Below, piece by piece: positions 1-9,669 of a stretch of 64,000 bases of DNA; positions within the stretch are counted from its first letter, which is position 1; each line of letters starts with the position of its first letter. Source of the DNA: an uncultured Alphaproteobacteria bacterium. Its GTDB lineage: Bacteria > Pseudomonadota > Alphaproteobacteria > UBA7985. Location of the stretch: positions 1 through 64,000 of the forward strand of contig CAJQLX010000033.1 in NCBI GenBank assembly GCA_905479265.1. The letters are read 5' to 3'. A program made the translations under genes and the position numbers. The notes beneath the pieces are model-generated. The model was not told the origin of the DNA and did not search any database. It saw only the letters and a list, made by a program, of their open reading frames with translations.

Positions 1-2
1 CC

Positions 3-980
3 TCGGGCGAGGAATTGGGTTTGGCGGCAGATCGGATTTACCCCGATTTCGCGACCATGGCGGCGGCTGAAGCAGCCCGTGAAGACGGCATCGACGCGGT
101 TTCCATCGTCACTCCAAACCACGTGCACTTCCCCGCCGCAAAAGCTTTCCTCGAAGCCGGTATTCCGGTGATTTGTGACAAGCCGCTGACCGGCAACGGC
201 GCGGACGCCCGCGCGTTGGCAGACGTGGCAAGTCGCACCGGAACAGCCTTTGTTCTCACCCACAATTACACCGGCTATCCCATGGTTCGCCAAGCGCGCG
301 AGATGATCGAGCGCGGCGATTTGGGCGAACTGCGGCTGGTGCACGTGGAATACGTGCAGGATTGGCTGAGCGAAGACGTGGAAAGCGAAGGCGTAAAGCA
401 AGCCGCTTGGCGCACAGATCCGGCCCGGTCGGGCGCAGGCGGGGCCATCGGCGATATTGGCTCGCACGCGTTCAACCTCGTCAGTTTTACCACGCAGAAG
501 CAGGTCGAGCGCCTGTCAGCGCAACTCCATAGTTTCGTCGATGGGCGGCGGTTGGACGACAATGCGCACGTGATGTTGGATTACAGTGGCGGCACCAAAG
601 GCGTGTTGTTGGCGACGCAAGTGGCACCGGGGTACGAGAACGAATTGCGCCTGCGTGTTTCTGGCACCAAGGGCTCGATCGAGTGGAACCAATCGTCGGC
701 CAATATGCTGCGCTTTGCAGCCCTTGGTGAGATGCCACAAATCATCACGCGCGGCGGCGCGGGAGCGGGTGAAATGGCAGCGGCAGCGTCCAGAATTCCA
801 GGTGGGCACCCTGAAGGCTATCTAGAAGCCTTTGCAACGCTCTATAGTGAAGCGGCAACCCTCATTCGCGGCGGTTCTGCGCCCTTGTTACCAACGGTGC
901 AAGACGGTGTGGATGGGGTCCGTTTTATCGAAGCATGCGTGGCATCGTCGAAGGAGGATGGTGCCTGGAGGACGCTATAG
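3..980 (+). CDS. Gfo/Idh/MocA-family sugar oxidoreductase, 5' end outside window
   Basis: This is the C-terminal part of an NAD(P)-dependent sugar or cyclitol dehydrogenase of the Gfo/Idh/MocA family. The reading frame is open to the left edge, and the N-terminal GxGxxG nucleotide-binding motif is missing, so the true start lies upstream; the TTG at 15 is not a convincing start. Visible family marks are a DKP variant of the EKP motif (after VICDKPLT) and GDIGSHAFNL, which lies in the substrate pocket of this family. Its stop codon abuts the xylulokinase start with no gap, so it is the upstream part of the same operon. The substrate cannot be read from sequence; a pentose or hexose derivative from hemicellulose is a reasonable inference. 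Confidence 0.85.
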   Translation, partial: SGEELGLAADRIYPDFATMAAAEAAREDGIDAVSIVTPNHVHFPAAKAFLEAGIPVICDKPLTGNGADARALADVASRTGTAFVLTHNYTGYPMVRQAREMIERGDLGELRLVHVEYVQDWLSEDVESEGVKQAAWRTDPARSGAGGAIGDIGSHAFNLVSFTTQKQVERLSAQLHSFVDGRRLDDNAHVMLDYSGGTKGVLLATQVAPGYENELRLRVSGTKGSIEWNQSSANMLRFAALGEMPQIITRGGAGAGEMAAAASRIPGGHPEGYLEAFATLYSEAATLIRGGSAPLLPTVQDGVDGVRFIEACVASSKEDGAWRTL

Positions 981-2432
981 ATGTACATTGGGTTGGATTT
1001 GGGAAGCTCAGGGCTTCGGGCGCTGCTGATTGACGAGCAGCAGACTGTAAGAGGCTCTGCAGAATCACACTACGAAATGCTGCGCCCGCACCCCGGGTGG
1101 AGCGAACAAAATCCAGCCGATTGGATCGCAGCGACCAAGGCCTGCTTTGCCGCGCTCAACGCGGAATTTCCCAAGGACATGAAAGCGGTGCGCGGCATTG
1201 GCATTTCAGGCCAAATGCATGGGGCGACTGTGCTCGATGCCGCTCGTCGCGTGCTGCGGCCCTGTATTCTGTGGAACGATACGCGCAGCGCGGTCGAGGC
1301 TGCGGCGCTGGATGCTGATCCCCGGTTCCGCGATTTGACAGGTAATATCGTATTCCCCGGATTTACCGCCCCTAAACTCGCATGGATGCGGACTCACGAG
1401 CCGGATTTGTTCGCGCAGGTCGACTTGGTGCTGCTGCCCAAGGACTACTTGCGTCTGTGGCTGACCGGCGAGGAAGTGAGCGATTTTTCCGATGCGGCGG
1501 GTACGTCGTGGTTGGATGGCGGCAGCCGGGAATGGTCGGCGGACCTGCTGGCGGAAACGGGCTTAACACCGGCGAATATGCCGCCTTTGGTTCATGGTTC
1601 CGCGTCCAGTGGCCACGTGCGCGATGCGGTCGCCGGTGAGCTGGGATTGCCCACCGGGGTGACCGTTGCGGGTGGCGGTGCGGACAATGCTGTTGCGGCG
1701 TGCGGCATTGGCGCGGTTCGGGGCGGGCAGGGGTTTGTCTCGCTGGGAACCTCGGGCGTGCTGCTGGCGGCGATCGATCAATGGGCAACCAGCCCGGCGC
1801 AGGCGGTTCACGCCTTTTGCCACGCTGTACCGGATGCCTGGTATCAAATGGGCGTAACGCTCTCGGCCACAGACAGCGCAAACTGGCTTTCAGGCGTTAC
1901 AGGCCAGTCGGTGCCGGAGATGGCGGCTTCGGTCGGTGAGACGGTGCGCGGGCCATCCGAGGTGATGTTCTTGCCCTATCTTTCCGGGGAGCGGACGCCG
2001 CACAACGATGCGAGCATGCGCGGGGCTTTTATCGGCTTGGCGCACCAGTCGGACAGCGCTGCGCTCATGCAAGCAGTGATGGAAGGCGTGGCGTTCTCGA
2101 TGGCGGATTGCATGGATGCGCTGAAAAGCTCCGGCACGGCGATTGACAGCTTGCTCGCCATTGGTGGTGGGTCGCAGTCACGGTTCTGGGTTGAGACGTT
2201 GGCGACAGTTTTGGGGCAGCCGATTGGCTTGCTTGCCGGCGGTGAAAACGGCGCAGCGATGGGCGCGGCGCGGCTGGCGATCATGGCAACAACGGGCGGC
2301 AGCACGGCTGAGATCATGCACACCCCAACGGCTGCGGAAACCATCGACCCGAGGCGCGAACACAGCGCCGCCTACGCCGACGCCTTGGCCCGCTATCGCC
2401 GGCTGTACCCAGCGCTGAAGGCCTCTCTTTAA
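981..2432 (+). CDS. xylB: Xylulokinase (FGGY carbohydrate kinase)
   Basis: Phosphorylates D-xylulose to D-xylulose 5-phosphate for entry to the pentose phosphate pathway, in the cytoplasm. The 483-residue length is normal for XylB. The phosphate-binding start GLDLGSSGLRALLID (residues 4-18), the SGQMHG loop (76-81), WNDTRS (98-103) and the GGGADNAVAACG segment with the probable catalytic Asp235 are all typical of xylulokinases rather than glycerol or ribulose kinases. The ATG follows the previous stop codon directly, implying translational coupling. The downstream GH43 xylosidase and lyxose-isomerase-like gene supply xylose and xylulose, supporting the assignment. No xylose isomerase is present in the window, so that step must be encoded upstream or elsewhere, unless the cupin isomerase provides xylulose from lyxose. 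Confidence 0.93.
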   Translation: MYIGLDLGSSGLRALLIDEQQTVRGSAESHYEMLRPHPGWSEQNPADWIAATKACFAALNAEFPKDMKAVRGIGISGQMHGATVLDAARRVLRPCILWNDTRSAVEAAALDADPRFRDLTGNIVFPGFTAPKLAWMRTHEPDLFAQVDLVLLPKDYLRLWLTGEEVSDFSDAAGTSWLDGGSREWSADLLAETGLTPANMPPLVHGSASSGHVRDAVAGELGLPTGVTVAGGGADNAVAACGIGAVRGGQGFVSLGTSGVLLAAIDQWATSPAQAVHAFCHAVPDAWYQMGVTLSATDSANWLSGVTGQSVPEMAASVGETVRGPSEVMFLPYLSGERTPHNDASMRGAFIGLAHQSDSAALMQAVMEGVAFSMADCMDALKSSGTAIDSLLAIGGGSQSRFWVETLATVLGQPIGLLAGGENGAAMGAARLAIMATTGGSTAEIMHTPTAAETIDPRREHSAAYADALARYRRLYPALKASL

Positions 2433-2444
2433 CCGCAAGCAAGG

Positions 2445-4076
2445 ATGCCAGTCATGGTCGCACGTAATCCTATCCTGCCCGGCTTTAACCCCGATCCGTC
2501 GTTCTGTCGCGTGGGCGAGGATTACTACATCGCAACCTCGACGTTCGAGTGGTATCCGGGCGTTCAAATCCACCACAGCCGCGATCTGGTGAACTGGACG
2601 CTGGTCAGTCGTCCGCTGGAACGGGCGGATCAGTTGGATATGCGCGGCAATCCCGACAGCGGCGGTATTTGGGCGCCGTGCTTGTCCTACGCCGATGGGC
2701 AGTTTTGGCTGATTTACACGGACATCAAGCGGTTGGATGGCAACTACAAAGACGCGCACAACTACCTTGTGACCTGTCCCACCATCGATGGGGAATGGTC
2801 GTCGCGGACGTATATGAACAGCAGCGGTTTTGATCCTTCGCTGTTTCACGACGACGACGGTCGCAAGTGGTTCGTCAACATGGTCTGGGACCATCGCGGC
2901 TATATGGAACAACGGGATCCGCCGCGTGGGATGTTCAACGGGATATTGTTGCAGGAATATGACCACGAAGCAGGGGCGTTGATCGGACCCATCAAACGCA
3001 TTTTCGACGGCTCGCCCCACGGAATGACCGAAGCCCCGCACCTGTTTAAGCGCGATGGGTATTACTATCTCGTCACTGCCGAAGGCGGCACGGGGTATGA
3101 GCACGCCGTCACGCACGCCCGCTCAAAAAGCATCGACGGCCCCTATGAGCTGCACCCCGACTGGCACCCCCTGACCGCGCGCAAATCGCCAGAGGCCTTT
3201 GTGCAGCGCGTGGGGCATGGGCAGTCGGTTGAGACCCCCGAAGGTCGCACGTTTCACACATTTCTGATGGGGCGTCCGCTGCCGGATGTTCAGCGCTGTC
3301 CCATGGGCCGCGAAACCGGCCTGCGGGAGATGGAATGGCGCGAAGATGGGTGGATGTACGTCAAGGGTGACGGCGCTGACCTGCACCGTATCTTCGCCGA
3401 TGATGCTGACGCGCCGGCTGTTTTGGAGCCGGTGGAGGTTCGGCACTATCGCTTTGATGACGCCCGCTTGCCGATGGACTTCCAATGGCCTCGCAGCCCG
3501 GAAAAAGACCGCCTGTTTTCACCCACAGCGCTGGATGAAGGTTTGCGTTTGTTTGGGCGGGAAAGCATGGGGTCTTGGTTCGAACAAGCGTTGGTGGCAC
3601 GGCGTCAAACCGCATGGGACTACAGCGTGGAGGTCACTCTCGATTTCGCGCCAGAGGGCTATCAGCAGATGGCCGGGCTCGCGACCTACTATAACCGCTT
3701 CAAGTTTCACTATCTGGCCGTCACCCTGAATGATGCGGGGGAGCGCGTGCTGGTGATCCAATCCTGTCCGGGCGACTATCCAGAGGGCGCGGTGACCTTT
3801 CCGCTGGACGAGGGGATCGCACTGCCTGACGGGCCGATCCGGTTGGGCGTGGATACGCGTGGCCGCAGCCAGCAGTTCCGCTGGGCCCCGCTGGATGGGC
3901 CGTGGCAGGACGCTGGCCCGGCGTTGGATGCGTCGGTGCTGTCGGACGAAGGTGGTCGCGGAGAACACGCGAGTTTCACCGGCAACTTCGTCGGTATGGC
4001 CGCCAATGATCTCACCGGACGCGCCAAGCCCGCCGATTTTTTCGATTTCCGCTACGCCAATCAGCCGGTGTTGTAA
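2445..4076 (+). CDS. Glycoside hydrolase family 43 beta-xylosidase/arabinofuranosidase
   Basis: An inverting hydrolase releasing xylose (or arabinose) from the non-reducing end of xylo-oligosaccharides. The N-terminal five-bladed propeller carries the GH43 triad: general base Asp17 in FNPDPSF, pKa modulator Asp130 in FDPSLF, and general acid Glu196 in MTEAPHL. The C-terminal part from about residue 330 is the beta-sandwich domain typical of the XynB-type subgroup, and the 543-residue length fits. There is no signal peptide, so it acts in the cytoplasm on imported oligosaccharides. ATG at 2445 and ATG at 2454 are both possible starts. It lies 12 bases after xylB and 27 before the GH2 gene, in one operon. 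Confidence 0.92.
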   Translation: MPVMVARNPILPGFNPDPSFCRVGEDYYIATSTFEWYPGVQIHHSRDLVNWTLVSRPLERADQLDMRGNPDSGGIWAPCLSYADGQFWLIYTDIKRLDGNYKDAHNYLVTCPTIDGEWSSRTYMNSSGFDPSLFHDDDGRKWFVNMVWDHRGYMEQRDPPRGMFNGILLQEYDHEAGALIGPIKRIFDGSPHGMTEAPHLFKRDGYYYLVTAEGGTGYEHAVTHARSKSIDGPYELHPDWHPLTARKSPEAFVQRVGHGQSVETPEGRTFHTFLMGRPLPDVQRCPMGRETGLREMEWREDGWMYVKGDGADLHRIFADDADAPAVLEPVEVRHYRFDDARLPMDFQWPRSPEKDRLFSPTALDEGLRLFGRESMGSWFEQALVARRQTAWDYSVEVTLDFAPEGYQQMAGLATYYNRFKFHYLAVTLNDAGERVLVIQSCPGDYPEGAVTFPLDEGIALPDGPIRLGVDTRGRSQQFRWAPLDGPWQDAGPALDASVLSDEGGRGEHASFTGNFVGMAANDLTGRAKPADFFDFRYANQPVL

Positions 4077-4103
4077 GCTGTATATGCTCGGGAGGGTGAA
4101 GGC

Positions 4104-6545
4104 ATGGTGATGAATCTCAACGGCGCGTGGAAACTGGCTTTTGACGGGGGGGAGGTGTCCTGTGCGCTGCCCGGAGACATTCATTCAGCCCTGATCGCGC
4201 GCGACCTGATTCCCGATCCCTACTTCGCCAGCAACGAAGACGCCGTGCGTTGGGTGATGGAGCGCGAATGGTCATTGACGCGCACGATTGACCTGACAGC
4301 CGAAGACGCGATGCGCTTGGATCAGATCGAGCTGGAGCGCGTCGATACACTGGCAACAGTTCGGATCAATGGCGTCGACATCGGGCGCTGTGACAACGCA
4401 TTCCGGCGTTGGCTGTTCGACGTGGGACAAGGCGTTTTGCAGGCTGGTGAGAACACCATCGAGTTGGCCTTTGACAACCCTGTCGCTGCGGCGAAGGCGC
4501 TGAATGAGGCGCAAGAGTATTACATTCCGTGGCACTGGAACGTGGACCTGCCCCATGCCAACCTCATTCGCATGATCGCCTGCGATTGCGGGTGGGATTG
4601 GAACATCTGTCTGACCCCTTTGGGCGTCTCTGGCGATATTGCATTGCGGCAGAAAACCATCTTGAGTCTGGATTATCTGAACGTGCAGCAGGACCACCGC
4701 GACGGCGCAGTTGACCTGACCTTCACGCTCAGTGGCGCGTTGTACGACCCGGCGAATATCGCGCAGGCACGGGGGATGCTGCACATCGATGGGCAGGAGC
4801 TTTTATTCCGTGTTCAAGCCGCTGACGGCGGTGAGTTTCGCGCCACGGCTCAGTGCACCATCGAAGACCCAAACCTATGGTGGCCCAACGGGATGGGGGA
4901 GCAGCCGCTCTATGCCGTGGCGGTTGCGATGGATGGGCAAAGCCTGACCCGCTCGATCGGCTTGCGCACCATCGATATTGACCAAACCAAGGACAGCGTC
5001 GGCACTGCGATGCGCTTTGTGGTCAATGATCAGCCAATCTTTGCCAAGGGCGCGAACTGGATCCCTGTTGACGCCTTGCCCGCCCGCCGCACGCCGGCAA
5101 ACACGCGCGCGCTGCTCGAAGCGGCGGTTGAGGCGAACATGAACATGCTGCGCGTGTGGGGCGGGGGGCTTTATGAGCCAGACTGGTTCTATGATTTGTG
5201 CGCGGAGATGGGGCTGTTGGTCTGGCAAGACGCCATGTTTAGCTGCCACCTTTACCCCAGTGATGCGGCGTTTCTTGCGAACGTCAGAGCCGAACTCGAC
5301 CACAATATTCGCCGCCTGCAGTCTGCGCCTGCGATTGCGATTTGGTGCGGGGATAACGAAGTCATTGGCGCCCTGACGTGGTATCCGGAAAGCCGTGAGA
5401 ATCGTGACCGCTATTTGGTCGGCTATGATCGGCTGAATCGAACGGTTGAGGCGGCGGTCAGCCAGCACGACCCCAGCCGCGTGTTCTGGCCCTCCAGCCC
5501 GTGCAACGGCTCGCTGGACTTTGGCGATGCTTGGCACGATGACGCCTCCGGCGACATGCACTTTTGGGACGTTTGGCACGAAGCAAAGCCGTTCAGCGAC
5601 TATTACCGCGTTCGCCCGCGGTTCTGCTCGGAGTTCGGGTTTCAGTCCTTTCCTTCATTGGCGACGGTGCGCACTTTTGCCCCTGAAGAGCACTGGAACG
5701 TCTCTTCACCCAGCTTTGACAAGCACCAGCGCAACGAAGGCGGCAATGCTCGGATTATGGAGACGCTGGCCCGCTATTTCCGTTTCCCCAAGGACTTCCC
5801 AAGCACGCTCTACCTGTCGCAACTGGCGCAAGGGTTGGCGTTCAAAACGGCCGTCGAATACTGGCGCGCCAACAGCCCCCATTGCGCCGGCGCGCTGTAT
5901 TGGCAGTTGAACGACTGCTGGCCTGTCACCTCGTGGGCAACGCTGGAATATGGGGGGCGATGGAAGCTCAGTCACAACATGGCCAAGGATTTCTTTGCGC
6001 CCGTGCTGGTGACTGCCATCCCTGATCCCCATCGCAGCAAGCGGTTCGAGGTGCGCGTGGTGTCGGATCTCGAAGACCTCAGCGACGTGCGCGTGCGCTA
6101 TCGCCTGTTTTCGGTGGAAGGCGCGCTGGTGTCGTCGGGGTGGTTTGATGCGACGCTCGACGTGCCGCGCTTGGACGCAACCCGTTTTGGCACCTTTGAT
6201 ATGGCAGCGGTGCAGGGGATGGAAGGCGAACCCACAGGGCATATCGTCGAGCTGCAAGCCTTCAGCGGTGAACGGTCGGTAAGTGCAGCCAACTGGATCG
6301 CAGACGCCCCCGCCAAAGCCTATGATTTCCCTGACCCAAGGCTGAGTTGGACGGTCAGCGGGGACAGCGTTACCGTGCGGGCGGAGAAGCTTGCTTTGTT
6401 CGTACAGCTGGAGAGCGATGCGCGTGGACACTTCCAAGAAGGTGGATTTTTCCTTGTCCCCGGCGAAGAACGCGTTATTCGCTTCACCGGAGAGTCGCAC
6501 TTTGCCGACACGCTAACCGTTCGCTCCTTGCGCGACAGCTACTGA
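4104..6545 (+). CDS. Glycoside hydrolase family 2 beta-mannosidase
   Basis: A retaining exo-glycosidase expected to cleave terminal beta-mannose from manno-oligosaccharides. The 813 residues show the GH2 order: sugar-binding jelly roll, immunoglobulin-like domain, then a TIM barrel from about residue 310. The acid/base is Glu419 in WCGDNEV and the nucleophile is Glu510 in RFCSEFGFQS; the SEFGFQS form and the N-terminal WNWNICL-type loop are characteristic of beta-mannosidases rather than beta-galactosidases. No signal peptide is seen, so it is intracellular. A GH2 beta-mannosidase beside a GH43 xylosidase suggests mixed hemicellulose use; activity on another beta-linked sugar cannot be excluded. 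Confidence 0.9.
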   Translation: MVMNLNGAWKLAFDGGEVSCALPGDIHSALIARDLIPDPYFASNEDAVRWVMEREWSLTRTIDLTAEDAMRLDQIELERVDTLATVRINGVDIGRCDNAFRRWLFDVGQGVLQAGENTIELAFDNPVAAAKALNEAQEYYIPWHWNVDLPHANLIRMIACDCGWDWNICLTPLGVSGDIALRQKTILSLDYLNVQQDHRDGAVDLTFTLSGALYDPANIAQARGMLHIDGQELLFRVQAADGGEFRATAQCTIEDPNLWWPNGMGEQPLYAVAVAMDGQSLTRSIGLRTIDIDQTKDSVGTAMRFVVNDQPIFAKGANWIPVDALPARRTPANTRALLEAAVEANMNMLRVWGGGLYEPDWFYDLCAEMGLLVWQDAMFSCHLYPSDAAFLANVRAELDHNIRRLQSAPAIAIWCGDNEVIGALTWYPESRENRDRYLVGYDRLNRTVEAAVSQHDPSRVFWPSSPCNGSLDFGDAWHDDASGDMHFWDVWHEAKPFSDYYRVRPRFCSEFGFQSFPSLATVRTFAPEEHWNVSSPSFDKHQRNEGGNARIMETLARYFRFPKDFPSTLYLSQLAQGLAFKTAVEYWRANSPHCAGALYWQLNDCWPVTSWATLEYGGRWKLSHNMAKDFFAPVLVTAIPDPHRSKRFEVRVVSDLEDLSDVRVRYRLFSVEGALVSSGWFDATLDVPRLDATRFGTFDMAAVQGMEGEPTGHIVELQAFSGERSVSAANWIADAPAKAYDFPDPRLSWTVSGDSVTVRAEKLALFVQLESDARGHFQEGGFFLVPGEERVIRFTGESHFADTLTVRSLRDSY

Positions 6546-6558
6546 GGACCATCCACTT

Positions 6559-7233
6559 ATGAACCGTTCCACGATCAACGAAATCCTCAAAGAAGGGCAA
6601 GCCTTCATCGAGAGTTTTGGCTATGTCTTGCCGCCGTTTGCCCATTGGACGGTGGACGAGTGGGCCGCGAAGAAGGCGCAGGCGGGGGCGATCATTGACG
6701 CTGGTCTGGGGTGGGACATCACCGATTATGGTCTTGGAACGTTCGAGGAAACGGGGTTGTTTTTGTTCACGGTCCGCAATGGTCTGGAAGCCGATTTGAA
6801 GGCGGGTAAGGGCATGCTCTACGCCGAAAAGATCATGATCTCTCGCCAAGACCAGCTTTCGCCCATGCACTACCATTTGGTCAAAGCCGAAGACATCATC
6901 AACCGGGGCGGCGGCACGTTGGTGATCGAGTTGTACCACCGCGAGGCTGATGGCGAGGGCTTGGACACATCGCGGGAGGTTACGGTCATGTGCGATGGCA
7001 TGCCGCGCACCGTGCAGGCCGGTGGCCGTATTGCCTTGGCACCGGGGGAGAGCGTGACGTTGCTGCCCAAGCAGTATCACGCTTTCTGGGGCGAAGGCGG
7101 CGACGTGCTGATTGGCGAGGTTTCGACGGTCAACGATGACAATACCGACAACTATTTCCTCGACAAGCTTGGCCGCTTCCCGACCATCGTTGAGGATGAG
7201 CCGATCCATCGTTTGTTGGTGAAGGACTACTGA
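6559..7233 (+). CDS. D-lyxose/D-mannose isomerase-like cupin enzyme
   Basis: A 224-residue cupin resembling bacterial D-lyxose ketol-isomerases (YdaE type), which interconvert D-lyxose with D-xylulose and, in several enzymes, D-mannose with D-fructose. The metal-binding set is visible: His104 and His106 in SPMHYHLVKAE, Glu111, and His174 in LLPKQYHAFWGEG. Placed 13 bases after the beta-mannosidase and in the same operon as xylulokinase, it can make xylulose for XylB from lyxose, or fructose from the mannose released by the GH2 enzyme. Which sugar is physiological cannot be decided from sequence. Confidence 0.85.
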   Translation: MNRSTINEILKEGQAFIESFGYVLPPFAHWTVDEWAAKKAQAGAIIDAGLGWDITDYGLGTFEETGLFLFTVRNGLEADLKAGKGMLYAEKIMISRQDQLSPMHYHLVKAEDIINRGGGTLVIELYHREADGEGLDTSREVTVMCDGMPRTVQAGGRIALAPGESVTLLPKQYHAFWGEGGDVLIGEVSTVNDDNTDNYFLDKLGRFPTIVEDEPIHRLLVKDY

Positions 7234-7247
7234 GCCCGACTGACCTT

Positions 7248-7973
7248 GTGCTGATTGTGCTCGCCGTTTCGGTTGCGGGCGGGATCAAGGGGCTGTTCGG
7301 GGTCGGCTTTCCCACGGCGGCGATTACGCTGTGTTCCCTGTTTCTTGACCCCAAGCTGGCGGTGGTGCTCATGTCCATTCCCATCCTTGTGCTCAATCTG
7401 GTGCAGGTGGGATTTGGTGGCAGTCCGTTTCATACCCTGCGCAAATACTGGCCCATATTGGCGCTGGCCATGCCCGTTGGTGGCGTGGTGGGCTACTTCT
7501 CTGCGGGGGTGCCCAAGGATGTGCTTGTTGCGATTTTAGGCGCGCTGGTGGTTTGCTTTGCGCTGCTGAATTTGGGCCAGTGGGTGCCGAAGATTCCGGA
7601 TCGCTACGATCGACCGGCGCAGGTGGTGACGGGGACGTTGTCGGGGTTGGCTGCGGGTCTGACGCTGATCTGGGCGCCGCCGCTGATGGCTTACTTGCTG
7701 GGCCGCGATTCTGGTCGTAAGGAGTGGATTGGGGTCATCGGCTTGCTGCTGGGCATTGGAACCATTCCGGTCGTGCTGGGCTTTATGGCCAACGGCAGTC
7801 TGGGTGGATCGACCCTGCTTTTGAGTGCTTTGATCTCCATTCCCGCGCTGGTGTTTCAGGTCGGCGGCGAGTTGATTGGCCGCCGCATTCAGCCTGATCG
7901 CTTCCGCCTTTATTTGCTGTGGATGTTCCTTGTTTTGGGTTTAAGCCTTTTGGGGCGTGCCATTTTCGCTTAA
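7248..7973 (+). CDS. TauE/SafE (TSUP) family membrane permease
   Basis: A 241-residue integral membrane protein of the sulfite exporter TauE/SafE family. It shows about eight hydrophobic helices and the family-type glycine-rich signature near the N-terminus (GGIKGLFGVGFPTAA), repeated loosely in the second half (GLAAGLTLIWAPPLMAYLLG). Members export sulfite, sulfoacetate or other organic anions; the substrate here is unknown. The start is uncertain: GTG at 7248 is used, but the frame is open back to 7230, where a CTG overlaps the preceding stop. It sits at the end of the sugar operon and overlaps the histidine kinase gene by 17 bases, so it may be co-transcribed with either group. Confidence 0.82.
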   Translation: MLIVLAVSVAGGIKGLFGVGFPTAAITLCSLFLDPKLAVVLMSIPILVLNLVQVGFGGSPFHTLRKYWPILALAMPVGGVVGYFSAGVPKDVLVAILGALVVCFALLNLGQWVPKIPDRYDRPAQVVTGTLSGLAAGLTLIWAPPLMAYLLGRDSGRKEWIGVIGLLLGIGTIPVVLGFMANGSLGGSTLLLSALISIPALVFQVGGELIGRRIQPDRFRLYLLWMFLVLGLSLLGRAIFA

Positions 7974-9669
7974 AGCCGATGGCATGAACGTCGTTCTGAT
8001 GCCCTTTGGATTCTTATTTTCCCTGCTGCTCGGTCTGGTGGTGTTTATCGCCACGGCCAGCATCGACCGCCGCGCGTTGGAACAAGCGCAGCAGGATCGG
8101 CTACAGCTCAGCCTGAAAGTCCAAGTCGCGAGCTTTCGCGGCAACTTGGAAAAACACCGGCAGGGCGCTGTCCTGACGGCGCGGCACCCCGGTGTGATCA
8201 AGCTGGTCAGCGAGCCGACCAATGGCGCGGGTAAGCGTCTGGCAAAACAACTCTATGCCCTGACGGATATCAACGCGCTGATGGTTCTGTCGGCCCAAGG
8301 CGCGCCCATTTTGCTCGAACCGGCGCATGCAGCGGTTGATGTCGATCATGCCGCATGGATACAGGCTGTGGCGTTTGCACAGGCGGGCAGCTTGGGGCGG
8401 GCTCTGATCGGCAGCGATTATCTGTTCGCCGCGCCCGTGTTCAAGAACCGCACGGTGATCGGCGTCGCAGTAAGCCGCTTTGATCTGGGTGAAGCCACGT
8501 CGCCGCTGGACCTCTCCACCGATGAAATCCGCCTTCTCGATCCCCAAGGGCGCGTGCTGTACGCCAATGGTCGCGAGGGCTTTGGCGCCACTTCTCAGAC
8601 GCTGGCACTGCCTGATTTGTCGATGGAGATGGTTGCCCGACCGGGGCGGGCGCTATCGGCACGGGAATGGGCGGGCGGGGCGCTGGGACTGGCGGCTTTA
8701 GCGTTTGCCTTTGCCCTGCTGATTTCCCAGCTCTATGCGCGGCGCTTGGCGCTGCTGCAAACCGCGCGACAGCAGGAAGAGCAAGCCCGTCTGCTGGAGG
8801 TCAAAGTCGCCGAGCGGACCCGTGCGTTGGAAGACGCCCAAGCCTCTGTGGTCCAGGCGGGTAAACTCGCACTGCTGGGGCAGGTCGCGGCAAGCATCAG
8901 TCACGAGATCAACCAGCCTTTGGGGGCCATTCGCAATTATGCCGAGAACGCCGGCGCGTTTATCGAGCGCCAGAAGCCGGAGCGCGCGCAAGAAAATCTC
9001 GACCGTATCGTTGCCCAAACCGACCGCGTCTCCCGCATTGTTGGCAACTTGAGATCCTTTGTGACCGGGCGGTCGCAGGAGGTAAAACCGGTGACCATGG
9101 GCCCGGTGATCGAGGCCGCGTGCGACGGGCTGACATCCCGCTTCCCCGCTGCTGCGCAGGCGCTGGTGGTGCAGGCCGATCCGGACGTGCGCGTGGTCGC
9201 GGGCGCGGTCCGGCTGGAGCAGGTGCTGTATAACCTTTTGGTGAACGCATGGCTTGCTGCCAAGGACCACGACGCCCCCCACATCGTCATCAGCTCACAG
9301 TCGCGCAACACGAATATGGACGGCGCTCATTCAAGCGACACCATAGGGGGCTCAGGCGTGGCCCTGCTGGCGGTGGAGGATAATGGCACCGGCGTCCCGG
9401 AGGAGCTTCGCGAAGGCCTGTTTGATGCCTTTGTCAGCACCCGTTCGGACATCGAGGGCTTGGGGCTGGGCTTGGCCATTTCCCGGCAGTTTATGGAGAC
9501 GATGGGCGGTCGCCTCGATCTGGTGTCGAGCCAGTCGCTTTCTGGCGCGCGGTTCGAGTTGACCTTGCCGCTGGTTCGGCCAGCAGACCCCAAGGCAGAC
9601 CCCGCAGCAGCCCCTAAAGCGGACCAAACTCTGCCCGCCTCAAAGAAGCAAAGAAAGGTGAAGCAATGA
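7957..9669 (+). CDS. dctB: DctB-type sensor histidine kinase
   Basis: Membrane sensor kinase of the C4-dicarboxylate type. It has a first membrane helix (residues 14-34), a periplasmic double-PAS-like sensing region, a second helix (about 240-258), a coiled coil, then the HisKA domain with phosphoacceptor His316 in ASISHEINQPLGAIRNYAE and the HATPase domain ending with GLGLGLAISRQF. The HEINQPL form of the H-box is typical of DctB. It overlaps the DctD-like regulator by 4 bases (ATGA), and a DctPQM transporter follows, so it most likely senses the TRAP substrate. ATG at 7984 is an alternative start. The C-terminus carries a lysine/alanine-rich tail (KADPAAAPKAD). Confidence 0.9.
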   Translation: MPFSLKADGMNVVLMPFGFLFSLLLGLVVFIATASIDRRALEQAQQDRLQLSLKVQVASFRGNLEKHRQGAVLTARHPGVIKLVSEPTNGAGKRLAKQLYALTDINALMVLSAQGAPILLEPAHAAVDVDHAAWIQAVAFAQAGSLGRALIGSDYLFAAPVFKNRTVIGVAVSRFDLGEATSPLDLSTDEIRLLDPQGRVLYANGREGFGATSQTLALPDLSMEMVARPGRALSAREWAGGALGLAALAFAFALLISQLYARRLALLQTARQQEEQARLLEVKVAERTRALEDAQASVVQAGKLALLGQVAASISHEINQPLGAIRNYAENAGAFIERQKPERAQENLDRIVAQTDRVSRIVGNLRSFVTGRSQEVKPVTMGPVIEAACDGLTSRFPAAAQALVVQADPDVRVVAGAVRLEQVLYNLLVNAWLAAKDHDAPHIVISSQSRNTNMDGAHSSDTIGGSGVALLAVEDNGTGVPEELREGLFDAFVSTRSDIEGLGLGLAISRQFMETMGGRLDLVSSQSLSGARFELTLPLVRPADPKADPAAAPKADQTLPASKKQRKVKQ

